A stretch of 64,000 nt of DNA from positions 25,256 to 89,255 of the forward strand of contig JAJDAN010000062.1 in assembly GCA_029261855.1 (NCBI GenBank). Reading direction: 5' to 3'. The translations under genes were made by a program, and so were the position numbers. The DNA comes from Deltaproteobacteria bacterium (GTDB lineage: Bacteria; Myxococcota_A; UBA9160; UBA4427). Shown here in pieces: positions 17,076 to 25,555 of this stretch. Within the stretch, counting starts at the first letter, position 1. The number at the start of each line of letters is the position of its first letter. Under the pieces are notes generated by a model. The model was not told where the DNA came from, did not search any database, and saw only the letters and a list, made by a program, of their open reading frames with translations.

Positions 17076-18251
17076 GTGCCGTTGCCCATCGCGAAGCTCC
17101 GGAACCCGATCCAGCCGTATGCATGGGGCTCGCGTGAAGCCATCGCCCGCCTGCAGGGTCGGCCTTGTCCGAGCCCGACGCCGGAAGCCGAGATCTGGAT
17201 CGGCGACCACCCGGTGGCACCCTCCGAGGTCGTCTGCGACGGCGAGACGGTGTTGCTGTCGGACTGGATCGCTCGAGATCGCGCGTGGGCCCTGGGTCCC
17301 GGCCACGATCACCTGCCCTTCCTGACGAAGGTTCTGGCGGCCGGACGTTCTCTGTCGGTGCAGGTGCATCCGGATGCCGCTCTCGCGCGTCGGGGTTGGG
17401 AGCGCGAGAACGCCGCCGGCGTGCCGGACGATCGGCGCAGCTATCGCGATCCGAACGCCAAGCACGAAGTGCTCGTGGCGCTCTCCCCGTTCGAGGCGCT
17501 CTGCGGCTTCCGCGAGGACGCGGCCGTCGCAACCGCGGTCGCGTCGCTGCCCTCGCTCTCGCGCATGGCCGCTGAGCCCGGTCCAGAGCCATTGGCGTTC
17601 CGCTTGCTGCACCGGCTCCAGCAGCTCGACGAGGCCGAACGCGCGGCCCTGCTGGACGATCTCGCCGCCTTCGCCGAGCAGGATTCCCGGGACGCGGAGA
17701 TCTGCCGGCAGCTGCTCGACGAGCACCCTGGCGACCCACTCGCTTGCGCGCCTTTCCTGCTCAACGCCATCACCCTCGCGCCCGGCGAGGCGCTGGTGGT
17801 GCGACCGGGCACCGTTCACGCGTACCTGCGCGGCACGGGCGTCGAGGTCATGACGCGATCGGACAACGTCGTCCGCGCAGGGCTCACCCCCAAGCACGTC
17901 GATGCCGCCGAACTCCTGGCGGTCACCGCGGCCAGGACCGGATGCGACGAGATCCAGCGTGCCGTCGCGGATCCGGGGCAGCCGAGCGAGATGAGCTACG
18001 ACACCGGTACCGACGTCTTCAGTTTGCGGTCGCTCGCCCTGACCGCGGCGCCCCGGACGCGGCCCGGCGGGCAGGTGGCCATCGTCCTGTGCGTCGAAGG
18101 GGGGGGCAGTCTCGAAGAGCTGCCGAGCTCTGGCGGCGCGCCGATCGTGCTCGCTGCCGGTGAGGCAGCGCTCGTTCCAGCCCGCGTCGAAGCCTTCCAG
18201 CTCGTTGCGACGACTCGAACGAGCACGGTCTTCGAGGTGTCTGCACGGTAA
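17076..18251 (+). CDS. manA: mannose-6-phosphate isomerase (class I)
   Basis: Interconverts fructose-6-P and mannose-6-P, feeding GDP-mannose synthesis. 391 aa from the GTG at 17076. The family N-terminus is clear ([12 protein letters not shown]). Zinc ligands sit in LSVQVHPD (Gln, His), in the Glu of KHEVLVAL and in the His of [12 protein letters not shown]. The active-site Arg is in [15 protein letters not shown]. The frame is open further upstream, but without family similarity. It probably supplies precursors for the adjacent EPS genes. Confidence 0.94.
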   Translation: MPLPIAKLRNPIQPYAWGSREAIARLQGRPCPSPTPEAEIWIGDHPVAPSEVVCDGETVLLSDWIARDRAWALGPGHDHLPFLTKVLAAGRSLSVQVHPDAALARRGWERENAAGVPDDRRSYRDPNAKHEVLVALSPFEALCGFREDAAVATAVASLPSLSRMAAEPGPEPLAFRLLHRLQQLDEAERAALLDDLAAFAEQDSRDAEICRQLLDEHPGDPLACAPFLLNAITLAPGEALVVRPGTVHAYLRGTGVEVMTRSDNVVRAGLTPKHVDAAELLAVTAARTGCDEIQRAVADPGQPSEMSYDTGTDVFSLRSLALTAAPRTRPGGQVAIVLCVEGGGSLEELPSSGGAPIVLAAGEAALVPARVEAFQLVATTRTSTVFEVSAR

Positions 18252-18327
18252 CCTTGCGCTCGCTGCGCAATCGGCCGAAGAGCATGGAATCCGGATTGCC
18301 CGAGGAGAATCATCGTGGGAGCTGCAC

Positions 18328-19287
18328 GTGAAGAATCATGATCGCAAGCGGATCCTCGTCACGGGCGGCGCGGGCTTCCTGGGCTCGCACCTGTGTGATC
18401 GTCTGATCGCGCGCGGCGACGAGGTGTTGTGTGTCGACAACTTCTACACGGGCAGCAAGGACAACATCGCGCATCTCTTCGGGAACCCGCGGTTCGAGCT
18501 GATTCGCCACGACATCACCTTCCCGCTGTATCTCGAAGTCGACGAGATCTTCAATCTGGCCTGCCCGGCGTCGCCGGTCCACTACCAGAACGACCCGATC
18601 CAGACGACGAAAACGAGCGTCCATGGCGCCATCAACATGCTGGGACTCGCGAAGCGGGTTGGCGCGCGAATCTTCCAGGCTTCCACCAGCGAGGTGTACG
18701 GCGACCCGCAGGTCCATCCCCAGACCGAAGACTATTGGGGGCACGTGAATCCCATCGGCGTCCGCTCCTGCTACGACGAAGGCAAGCGCTGCGCAGAGAC
18801 CCTCTTCTTCGACTATCACCGTCAGGCCGGCGTCGAGATCAAGGTCGTGCGGATCTTCAATACCTATGGTCCGCGGATGCACCCGGCGGACGGGCGCGTG
18901 GTCACGAACTTCATCGTGCCGGCCCTCAAGGGCGAACCGCTCTCGATCTACGGCACCGGCGAGCAGACACGCTCCTTCTGCTACGTGGACGATCTGATCG
19001 AGGGCTTTCTCCGCATGATGGACTCGCCCGCCGACTTCACGGGTCCCGTCAACCTGGGAAACCCGGGAGAGTTCACCATACGCGAGCTGGCGGACATCGT
19101 CCTGCGGAAGACGGGTTCCCGATCGGCCATCGAATTCGGTCCCCTGCCCGAAGACGACCCGACGCAACGGCGCCCCGACATCCGCCTCGCCAAGGAGAAG
19201 CTCGGTTGGGAGCCGGCGGTGCAGCTCGAGGAAGGGCTCGAGCAGACCATCGCCTACTTCGAGAAGTCGATCGGAGGCGCTCGGTGA
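18328..19287 (+). CDS. UDP-glucuronate decarboxylase (UDP-xylose synthase)
   Basis: NAD-dependent SDR-fold enzyme converting UDP-glucuronate to UDP-xylose. 319 aa from the GTG at 18328, with SD GGGAG six bases upstream. It has the Rossmann GGAGFLGSH (13-21), Y149-x3-K153, and family-specific [15 protein letters not shown] and [16 protein letters not shown]. The latter distinguishes the Uxs branch from other nucleotide-sugar dehydratases. It lies 76 bases after manA and overlaps the next gene by four bases (GTGA). It suggests xylose in the polymer or a glycan made from it. Confidence 0.92.
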   Translation: MKNHDRKRILVTGGAGFLGSHLCDRLIARGDEVLCVDNFYTGSKDNIAHLFGNPRFELIRHDITFPLYLEVDEIFNLACPASPVHYQNDPIQTTKTSVHGAINMLGLAKRVGARIFQASTSEVYGDPQVHPQTEDYWGHVNPIGVRSCYDEGKRCAETLFFDYHRQAGVEIKVVRIFNTYGPRMHPADGRVVTNFIVPALKGEPLSIYGTGEQTRSFCYVDDLIEGFLRMMDSPADFTGPVNLGNPGEFTIRELADIVLRKTGSRSAIEFGPLPEDDPTQRRPDIRLAKEKLGWEPAVQLEEGLEQTIAYFEKSIGGAR

Positions 19288-20078
19288 AGGTCGTCCTGCT
19301 CGGCGCCACCCGCGGCATGGGTCGCGCGTTGGCCCGGGAGATGGCAGAGCGCGGTGACCAGCTGTTCCTGCTGGGCCGCTCCGAGGAAGATCTCACGCGA
19401 AGCGCGGCGGATCTCCAGATCCGCGGCACCGGAGGCGCCGCAAGCGTTAGCAGAGACGCCGCAAGCGGTAGTGGAGACGCCGCAACCGGTAGCAAGATCG
19501 GCTGCGCCCGTTGCGACCTGGCCGACCCGGCGACCTTCGCGCCGGCCCTCGACCGGGCCGAAGCCGCCCTCGAGGGCTTCGACACCGTCGTCGTGACCGG
19601 TGGCAGCTTCGCCACCCAGGACCAGCTCGAGAACGATGCCGAGCTGACTCGCAGCCTGCTCGAGACGAACTTCGTCGGCAGCATCGGCTTCTGCGAAGAG
19701 GCGAGGCGTCGCCTGCTCGCGCGCGGCGGCGGCACCCTGTGCGTATTCTCGTCGGTCGCGGGTGACCGGGCCCGCAAGCCCGTGGTGATCTACGGCGCCG
19801 CGAAGGCCGGCCTGAGCCACTACCTCGAGGGTCTCGACCACAAGTTTCGCGGTCAGGGGCTCGTCGTCGTCACAGTCAAGCCGGGCTTCGTGCGCACGGG
19901 GATGACTGCCGCCCTCGACCCGCCGCCCTTCGCCGGCGACCCCGAGCCCGTCGCGAAGCGGGTTCTCGCCGCGATCGATCGCGGCAAGCCGGTCGTCTAC
20001 GCGCCGCCGATCTGGTGGGCGATCCTTCTCGTGATCCGCCTGCTCCCGCGTGCCGTGATGCGTCGGCTCGCCTTCTGA
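19284..20078 (+). CDS. short-chain dehydrogenase with in-frame tandem-repeat insert
   Basis: 264 aa from a GTG overlapping the previous TGA, with SD GGAGG. Rossmann motif GATRGMG (8-14), FSSVAG, and Y-x3-K within [16 protein letters not shown]. The C-terminal hydrophobic end ([21 protein letters not shown]) suggests membrane association. The order of this gene followed by a UbiA-type prenyltransferase recalls DprE2/DprE1-type decaprenyl-arabinose genes, so it could act on a polyprenyl-linked sugar (inference). Residues about 50-72 are a repeat-rich insert ([19 protein letters not shown]) coded by three near-identical units of about 21 bases, placed between beta strands. Confidence 0.82.
   Translation: MKVVLLGATRGMGRALAREMAERGDQLFLLGRSEEDLTRSAADLQIRGTGGAASVSRDAASGSGDAATGSKIGCARCDLADPATFAPALDRAEAALEGFDTVVVTGGSFATQDQLENDAELTRSLLETNFVGSIGFCEEARRRLLARGGGTLCVFSSVAGDRARKPVVIYGAAKAGLSHYLEGLDHKFRGQGLVVVTVKPGFVRTGMTAALDPPPFAGDPEPVAKRVLAAIDRGKPVVYAPPIWWAILLVIRLLPRAVMRRLAF
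19434..19494 (+). repeat. coding tandem repeat, about 21-bp unit, three copies
   Basis: Near-identical units containing GACGCCGCAAGCGGTAG recur three times in frame inside the SDR gene, adding a Ser/Ala/Gly-rich loop. The 21-base period preserves the reading frame. This looks like a recent slippage expansion. Confidence 0.75.
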
Positions 20079-20100
20079 AGGTGCGCTTCGGTCCCTGCTG

Positions 20101-20961
20101 ATGATCCTGCAACTGATCCGACTCAGCCGTCCCCGCCACTGGGTGAAGAACGCCTTCGTCCTGATGCCCCTGCCCTTCGCCATGGCGTCCGGCGCCGAGG
20201 TCGACTGGCTGTCATTCGCGCTCGGCCTGGCCGGTTTCTGCCTCGCGAACTCCGCGGTCTACGCCTTCAACGACGCGCATGACGCCGAGCGCGATCGGCT
20301 GCATCCGGCCAAGCGCGATCGGCCCGTCGCGGCGGGACAGCTCAGTGCGGGGGCCGCGCGCCTGTGGTCGGCGGCATTGTTGGTGGCGAGCCTCGGTCTG
20401 ACGTCGCTGGCCGGGCACCCCGCGGCGATCGTCGTGACGGCCGTCTACGTCGTCCTCAATCTCGGGTACAACTTCGGCGGAAAACACGTGCCGGTGCTCG
20501 ACGTCTTCCTGCTGGCGTCGTACTACCTGCTGCGGGTGAGCCTGGGCTGCGTGCTCGTGGACGTCATCCCGAGCAACTGGCTGCTGCTGTGCACCGGTGC
20601 TCTCGCGCTCTTCCTCTCGCTCGCGAAGCGTCGCGCCGACCTGGTACTGGGACTTGACGCCGAGCATCGTCCCGTGCTCGACGGCTATACCCGCATCTTC
20701 CTCGATCAGGCCATGGTGATCAGTGCCGGGACGACCCTCATCGCCTACGCGCTCTACTGCCTCGAAGCCGAGGTGATGCTGCCCGGGCGCGAGTTCGCGT
20801 CGCTTCCCCTCGTCGTCTTCGTGGTGCTCGAGTACCTGCGCCTGGTCCAGGTCCGGGACGCGGGCGGATCGCCGGTGGATCTGGTGTTGCGGTCGCCGGT
20901 GCTGCTGGGCTGCGGCCTGGCGTGGGTCGTGGCCGTGTCGTGGTCCATCGGGCTGCCCTAG
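20101..20961 (+). CDS. UbiA-family prenyltransferase, decaprenyl-phosphate phosphoribosyltransferase-like
   Basis: 286 aa with eight or nine transmembrane helices. First Asp motif: N57-D58-x2-D61-x3-D65 in FNDAHDAERDRLHPAKRDRP; second: the SLAKRRADL region. The HPAKRDRPVAAG segment is characteristic of the branch containing DPPR synthase (UbiA of mycobacteria), which attaches PRPP-derived ribose phosphate to a polyprenyl phosphate. By context (sugar-nucleotide enzymes and an SDR upstream) it probably makes a polyprenyl-linked pentose donor. A quinone or heme role is less likely. Confidence 0.85.
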   Translation: MILQLIRLSRPRHWVKNAFVLMPLPFAMASGAEVDWLSFALGLAGFCLANSAVYAFNDAHDAERDRLHPAKRDRPVAAGQLSAGAARLWSAALLVASLGLTSLAGHPAAIVVTAVYVVLNLGYNFGGKHVPVLDVFLLASYYLLRVSLGCVLVDVIPSNWLLLCTGALALFLSLAKRRADLVLGLDAEHRPVLDGYTRIFLDQAMVISAGTTLIAYALYCLEAEVMLPGREFASLPLVVFVVLEYLRLVQVRDAGGSPVDLVLRSPVLLGCGLAWVVAVSWSIGLP

Positions 20962-21033
20962 CCGCCGCCACCGCGGGTTCCGGCTTGCCGCGAGTGCGAC
21001 CGCGCACGCACCCGGTCGTGGTGCCCGCGCGAG
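20958..21033 (-). repeat. repeated 3' palindromic element, minus-sense copy
   Basis: Directly follows the minus-strand zinc-ribbon gene's stop. Read on the minus strand it contains GTGCGCGG, then CGGCAAGCCGGAACCC, then GCGGTGGCGGCGGCTAG. This is the same order as the copies at 52020 and 63806, though the middle is shorter and the right arm diverged (GG for TT). The terminal CTAG (20958-20961) is also the stop of the convergent prenyltransferase gene. Confidence 0.65.
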
Positions 21034-21315
21034 CTACTTCTTGAAGAGCGCCTCGAGATCGGCCGCGGGATCGCTCCCGGGTCCGGTCACCCCGGGCGCC
21101 GACCCCGGGCGGAAGTAGTCGCAGCGGTTCGCACGCTCGCGTTCGGACACGCGCTCGGCGCTGGATTCCCGACACTCGTTGTAGGCGCTGGGGTCGTGAT
21201 GCGCGCAGTTGCGACACACGTGGAGATCCGCGCTGCAGTGACTGCACTCATCTCGGAACCCGACGCGTTCACCAGCTGCCACGGCGACGTCGGTCTGGCA
21301 GGCAAAGCAGTGCAT
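21034..21315 (-). CDS. small zinc-ribbon-like Cys-rich protein
   Basis: 93 aa with three CxxC pairs (C3/C6, C24/C27, C34/C37) plus HH at 39-40, C48 and C65. This pattern suggests two zinc-binding knuckles. The N-terminal MHCFACQTDV is a typical zinc-ribbon start. The C-terminal quarter is Gly/Pro-rich and ends in LEALFKK. No catalytic domain is present; a metal-binding adaptor or regulator is plausible. Divergent from the next gene with a 56-base gap. Confidence 0.75.
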   Translation of the reverse strand: MHCFACQTDVAVAAGERVGFRDECSHCSADLHVCRNCAHHDPSAYNECRESSAERVSERERANRCDYFRPGSAPGVTGPGSDPAADLEALFKK

Positions 21316-21371
21316 GCGGCGCAGCGTGCATCACGGCTCCGCGTCGTGCAAGATGGCCCCCGAGATGGGAT

Positions 21372-22031
21372 ATGCTGCGCGCCGTGTCTGGCCTTCCTGT
21401 CCCCGGGCGTCTTCCCGCTCTCTTCGTCGCGACCTTCGTGGCGTTCGTGGCTGCAGGCGCGGTGCACGCACAGGGGGCCGCTCCAACCCTCGCCGATCTG
21501 TCCCTCGACTGGGCACGGGGTCGCTTCGCGACACCGGTCATCTGCGAGTTCGCCGGCGAGCCCGTCCGCGGCATCCGGCGCATCCTCATCGCCCCGGGCC
21601 CGCCTCACGTCCAGCCTCCCGTCGGCAAGCTCGTCTTCGTCGACCTCGACGCGGATGACGCATCTCGATGCTTCACGGACCTCGGCGGCGAGAGCCCGAA
21701 CATCACGGGATCCGTGCAGATCCGGCTGCGAGGCAAGTGGCGCAGCGAGACCGCGGAGCGCGACTTTCGTGAGCAACTCAGACGCAAGCAGGGGTTCGAA
21801 TACGAGATCCCGGCAGGTGGGCTCCGGGTCGAGACGGTGACCGAACCGGCGAGCCCCTCCCGGGTCGTGGACTTTCGCGGCGGCACGGTGAGCCTGCGTG
21901 TGCTGGATCCCGGCAGCGACAGCGAACGCCTGCTCGCGGACTTCGATAGCCCGCGAAAGTTGCTCCTCGAGCTGTCGGCAAGAGACGGAACGAAGTTCTC
22001 GTTTCCGTTGTACATGACGGATCTGCGCTGA
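21372..22031 (+). CDS. exported protein of unknown function
   Basis: 219 aa. A signal peptide spans residues 1-34 (hydrophobic core LFVATFVAFVAAGAVHAQG). The mature part is mostly beta-strand-like, with only two Cys (C58 in PVICEFAG and one in ASRCFTDLGG), which could pair in the periplasm. No family was recognised. It is followed by a small helical protein after 70 bases, possibly as one unit. Confidence 0.65.
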   Translation: MLRAVSGLPVPGRLPALFVATFVAFVAAGAVHAQGAAPTLADLSLDWARGRFATPVICEFAGEPVRGIRRILIAPGPPHVQPPVGKLVFVDLDADDASRCFTDLGGESPNITGSVQIRLRGKWRSETAERDFREQLRRKQGFEYEIPAGGLRVETVTEPASPSRVVDFRGGTVSLRVLDPGSDSERLLADFDSPRKLLLELSARDGTKFSFPLYMTDLR

Positions 22032-22101
22032 GCATCGAGCCACCGCCACCCGTCCTCCGACGCTCCTTCAGCCCAGCCGCGCTGCCACCGATACGCTTGG
22101 C

Positions 22102-22428
22102 ATGCCGCACCGTCGCAAGCCGATCTATTCGGTCCACGAGGAAGATCTCGAATTGCAGGAATCGATCCACGACTTCGTCGTGGGCCTGGCCGAGCGCATC
22201 GACGGACTCCAGGACCTGCACTCACTCGACGACTTCGCCCGCCTCGCGGACCTTTGCGGTGTTCTGTCCGACGAGTCCCAGCGGCTCGGCTATCCGGTCC
22301 TCGCGACCGTCGCGCGTTCCGCGGCCGAAGCGGCGGGTGAGTGCAAGCGGGAGTCCTGCGAGCAGGCGCTCGTCGAGATTACCGAGATCACCCAGCGCAT
22401 CCGCCAGGCGCACCGCGGCGCCGCCTGA
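22102..22428 (+). CDS. small helical protein, possibly Hpt-like
   Basis: 108 aa, predominantly amphipathic helix (ESIHDFVVGLAERID, LADLCGVLSDESQRLGYPVLATVARSAAEAA). The spacing of helices resembles a four-helix bundle of the Hpt or chemotaxis type, but no phospho-His motif (HxxKG) is present. No signal peptide, so cytoplasmic. Function unknown. Confidence 0.6.
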   Translation: MPHRRKPIYSVHEEDLELQESIHDFVVGLAERIDGLQDLHSLDDFARLADLCGVLSDESQRLGYPVLATVARSAAEAAGECKRESCEQALVEITEITQRIRQAHRGAA

Positions 22429-22447
22429 ACGGTCCCGCCCCGGCGGC

Positions 22448-23197
22448 TCAGACGAAGAACCAGAGCGAGATCGGGTTCCCGTCGGCATCGCTGAAGCGTC
22501 CGCTCCAGAGCACCGCGGCGGCCAGCAGCGCCGCATTGGTCGTCGCGTGAGTCAGGATCACCGCGTAGAGGTCCTTGCGGTAGTAGAACCAGAGGTTCGT
22601 GACGGCGACCCAGGGAACCGCCACCCACCACTCCCAGGGCACGTGTCCGATGGTGAAGACGACGACCGTCGTTACGAAGCTTCCCAGTGTGTAGTGCGCG
22701 AGCGGGACGCTCCGGAAGTCGCCCCTCCGTGAGTAGACCTCGCTGTAGCGCATCACGAAGCTGCGAATGAAGAGCTCCTCGAAGAACGGCGTGACGAGCG
22801 CGTAGCCGAACAAGCGCAGACCGAGGGCGACCGACTCGTTTCCCGACCCGAGGATCTCCGCATCGAAGCCCGGGCCTTCGGGACGCATTGCGGCGACCAC
22901 GAGATACGGAGCCATCCACAGGCCCGCGAGGGCGAGGCCGAGCGCGATGTCGAGCCCGTACCCGCCGAGGTCGAATCGGAAGGTACGCAGCTCCGGGTAG
23001 GCGCCGCGGGCCGCGAAGTACAGCATCAGCAGTGCCGGTACCGCCGGCTTCAGCACGAGCCCCAGGCCCGCCCAGTCGTCGGGGATCACCCGATTCGAGA
23101 CCTCCACCATCCCGAGGAAGCCCGCGTACGGCAGCAGGTAGGGCCACCAGCCGTGTCCGGCTTCGCGCCCTCTTCCCGTCGTTGCCGCCTCTGCCAC
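22448..23197 (-). CDS. CPBP (CAAX-like) intramembrane protease, PEP-CTERM-associated type
   Basis: 249 aa from the GTG at 23197, with an AGGGGGGAG SD. About seven transmembrane helices. Catalytic motifs of the CPBP/Abi family are present: FFEELFIRSFVMR (EE-x3-R), FTIGHVPW (His), and HATTNAALL (HxxxN). The layout (YLLPYAGFLGM at the start, a long C-terminal pair of helices) resembles the CAAX-protease-related proteins often encoded in exosortase genomes. It may process sorted or lipidated membrane proteins. Divergent from the AcoX-like gene (97-base gap). Confidence 0.85.
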   Translation of the reverse strand: MAEAATTGRGREAGHGWWPYLLPYAGFLGMVEVSNRVIPDDWAGLGLVLKPAVPALLMLYFAARGAYPELRTFRFDLGGYGLDIALGLALAGLWMAPYLVVAAMRPEGPGFDAEILGSGNESVALGLRLFGYALVTPFFEELFIRSFVMRYSEVYSRRGDFRSVPLAHYTLGSFVTTVVVFTIGHVPWEWWVAVPWVAVTNLWFYYRKDLYAVILTHATTNAALLAAAVLWSGRFSDADGNPISLWFFV

Positions 23198-23294
23198 ACT
23201 CCCCCCTGTGCTCGGGTCTCGTTCGTTGGTCGCGACGTCCGCCCGGCGCCCGAGCGGGGATCAGTGATAACAGCTCGCTGCTACGCTCGCCGCC

Positions 23295-24338
23295 ATGGCC
23301 GAGCCCGCTGTGCACCGTCCCGTTGGCATCATCGTCAATCCTCTGTCCGGACGTGACGTCCGAAGGCTCGCGGCGCGAGCCGGCACCTCGACGCCGGAAG
23401 ACAAGCGCAACCAGGTGCAACGCATCCTGGTCGGCGCTGCCGCGGGTGGGGCCACGGCCGCGGTGCTGGTGCGCGACCCCTTCCGCATCGCGAACGCCGC
23501 CATCGAGGCCCTGGGCATCGACATCGAGCCCGAGCTGCTGGACCTCGGCGCGCGCTGCCACCCGGGTGACACCCCCGCTGCGGCCCGCGCCATGCGCGAG
23601 CGCGGCTGCGGCGCCATCGTCGTGCTGGGCGGAGACGGGACGAACCGGACGATCGCGAAGGTGTGGCCGGACGCGCCGCTGGTGCCCGTGTCGACGGGTA
23701 CCAACAACGTCTTTCCCACCATGGTCGAGGCCACCATGGCGGGCGCGGCGGCTGGCTTGGTGGCATCGGGTCGAGTGCCGCTCGAGCGCGTCTCGCGCCC
23801 GGCCAAGGTCGTTCGTGTCTCGATCGAGGGCGAGCCCGACGATCTGGCTTTGATCGACGTCGTTCACCTCGTCGACGACAGCCTGGGCAATCGCATGCCC
23901 TACGAACCCGGCAAGATCCGCCGCCTGGTGGTGTCCCGCGCCGAACCGTGCGCCGTCGGCATCTCTCCCGTGGCGGGTCTGCTCCACCCGGTGGGCAGCG
24001 ACGAAGACGCCGGCGTCGAGGTTGCCTGCGCGGGCGACGGCGACCCGTTGCTGGTCCCGATCTCTCCCGGTCTCTACACCCAGCTCGGGATCGCGTCGTC
24101 CCGGGTCATCGCGCTGGGAGAAGAGGTGTTCATCGAGGGACCGGGGCTGCTCGCCTTCGACGGCGATCGCGAACGCGCGCTGGCACCCGGGCAAAAGGCC
24201 CGCGTGTGGGTCGAACGCACGGGGCCCCAGGTGATCGACGTGCCCGTCGCCCTGCGCGAGGCGGCGCTCCGCGGCAGCTACAGCGACGGGCGCCACTGGC
24301 ACGACCATCGGACCAAGGTCTCCGCCGGCTGCTGCTGA
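23295..24338 (+). CDS. AcoX-like member of the NAD-kinase superfamily
   Basis: 347 aa. The N-terminal domain has VGIIVNPLSGRDVR and the signature GGDGTNRT, and is followed by VSTGTNNVFP, matching AcoX (acetoin-operon) type proteins rather than true NAD kinases. The C-terminal domain is beta-rich with a Cys-Cys terminus. AcoX proteins are predicted small-molecule kinases of unproven substrate. No acetoin dehydrogenase genes lie nearby, so an acetoin role is not supported here. Followed after 17 bases by a MORN-repeat protein gene. Confidence 0.83.
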   Translation: MAEPAVHRPVGIIVNPLSGRDVRRLAARAGTSTPEDKRNQVQRILVGAAAGGATAAVLVRDPFRIANAAIEALGIDIEPELLDLGARCHPGDTPAAARAMRERGCGAIVVLGGDGTNRTIAKVWPDAPLVPVSTGTNNVFPTMVEATMAGAAAGLVASGRVPLERVSRPAKVVRVSIEGEPDDLALIDVVHLVDDSLGNRMPYEPGKIRRLVVSRAEPCAVGISPVAGLLHPVGSDEDAGVEVACAGDGDPLLVPISPGLYTQLGIASSRVIALGEEVFIEGPGLLAFDGDRERALAPGQKARVWVERTGPQVIDVPVALREAALRGSYSDGRHWHDHRTKVSAGCC

Positions 24339-24355
24339 CGTGTTACGGTGACGCC

Positions 24356-25522
24356 ATGACGCGTCCCGCCGTGATGTACACGGTCTCGCTGCCGGTCACT
24401 GCGCTGATGGCCGTCGTGCTCGCGACGCTCTTGGCTCTGTTGCCCGCAGGAACCGCGAGGGCGGACGGCTGCGCGGCGGCCTGCGACGATCCGGCCCGGG
24501 TCGCCGCCTGCAATGAGGAGCGTCCCGTCTGGGGCTTTCGCGAGCCGGACGGCGTGTGCCGCGGTGGCAGCTTCGGGTACCTCGAGTCCCGGGAAGCGGC
24601 GGACGCGGAGCGGCTACGCCTCGCGCGTTCGCACAAGCGGGCCTGCGACGAGACTGGCAACTGCGAGCGCTTCCGGGCGCTGGACGAAGCCAGCGTGGTA
24701 TGTCTCGCGTGCGATCCCGCGACAGGTCCGCCGCAGCCCTCGGCGCCGGATCGAGGTATGGGCGGCCGGCCACCGCCTTGCCAAGAGGACGAGTGGCTGC
24801 GCGCAGCGCAGTCCGGCGAGCCCCCGCGTTGCTTTGTCGAGTTCGCCGTCCTTCCCCCGCGCCTCGCGCTCCAGGGGCGCTGCGCGGAGGGCGACTGCCG
24901 GGACGGCGAAGGCACCGTGCGCTGGCCCACGGGCGAGAGCTACGCGGGCAGCTTTCGGAAGGGTCGCCGCCACGGCCAGGGAAGCTTCCGCTGGCCCGAC
25001 GGCCGCATGTACATCGGCGAGTGGCGTGACGGTCAGCCCGATGGTCTCGGCACCCGGATCTTCGCGAATGGGCGCTACAAGGCGGGATACTTCGGGCGGG
25101 GCCGCTATCTCGGTGCCGACATCGACCTGGCCGCCCGCACCCGCAGCGGAGCCGGCGCGCAATCCACCGAAGGGTCCCGGCCGCCCGCCGACCGCCGGAG
25201 CTGCGAGGAGGGCTGCACCGAAGGCGCCGAGCTGACCCTGGGCCGGATCAACGACGAGTACGAGTGCTGCTTCGCGCGTCACGCCTTCTGCAGTCAGAAG
25301 GCACGCATCGCGGCGGAGGCCTGTGGGGACCGGCGCTGCAGTACGGCCGCAAGGCAGCAGCAGGACGACTGCGACCTCCACTATTCGTGCGACGCCGTGC
25401 AGACCGAGAAGGTGCAACGCTTCCGTCGTCAACGCGCGTCCTGCGTCGAGGGTTGCGCGTCCCAGGAACTGGACGAGCACGGCCTGCGGGTTTCCGAACG
25501 AGGAACGCTGATCGACGACTGA
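24356..25522 (+). CDS. exported Cys-rich MORN-repeat protein
   Basis: 388 aa from the ATG at 24356. A signal peptide (residues 1-37, cleaving near ARADG) directs export. The mature N-terminal region has many cysteines. Residues about 180-245 hold three MORN repeats (GEGTVRWPTGESYAGSF, GQGSFRWPDGRMYIGEW, GLGTRIFANGRYKAGYF). The C-terminal 110 residues are again Cys-rich. The MORN core probably forms a beta-hairpin scaffold; the flanks are likely disulfide-bonded. Function unknown. Confidence 0.8.
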   Translation: MTRPAVMYTVSLPVTALMAVVLATLLALLPAGTARADGCAAACDDPARVAACNEERPVWGFREPDGVCRGGSFGYLESREAADAERLRLARSHKRACDETGNCERFRALDEASVVCLACDPATGPPQPSAPDRGMGGRPPPCQEDEWLRAAQSGEPPRCFVEFAVLPPRLALQGRCAEGDCRDGEGTVRWPTGESYAGSFRKGRRHGQGSFRWPDGRMYIGEWRDGQPDGLGTRIFANGRYKAGYFGRGRYLGADIDLAARTRSGAGAQSTEGSRPPADRRSCEEGCTEGAELTLGRINDEYECCFARHAFCSQKARIAAEACGDRRCSTAARQQQDDCDLHYSCDAVQTEKVQRFRRQRASCVEGCASQELDEHGLRVSERGTLIDD

Positions 25523-25555
25523 GCGCGATTCGCGCCCCGCCCTCGGCGACTTCGT

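Noticed and set aside
15037..17739. 900-codon minus-strand frame across carbamoyltransferase and manA
   Set aside because: Runs through two unrelated genes on both strands and is Arg/Ala-rich; a frame shadow.
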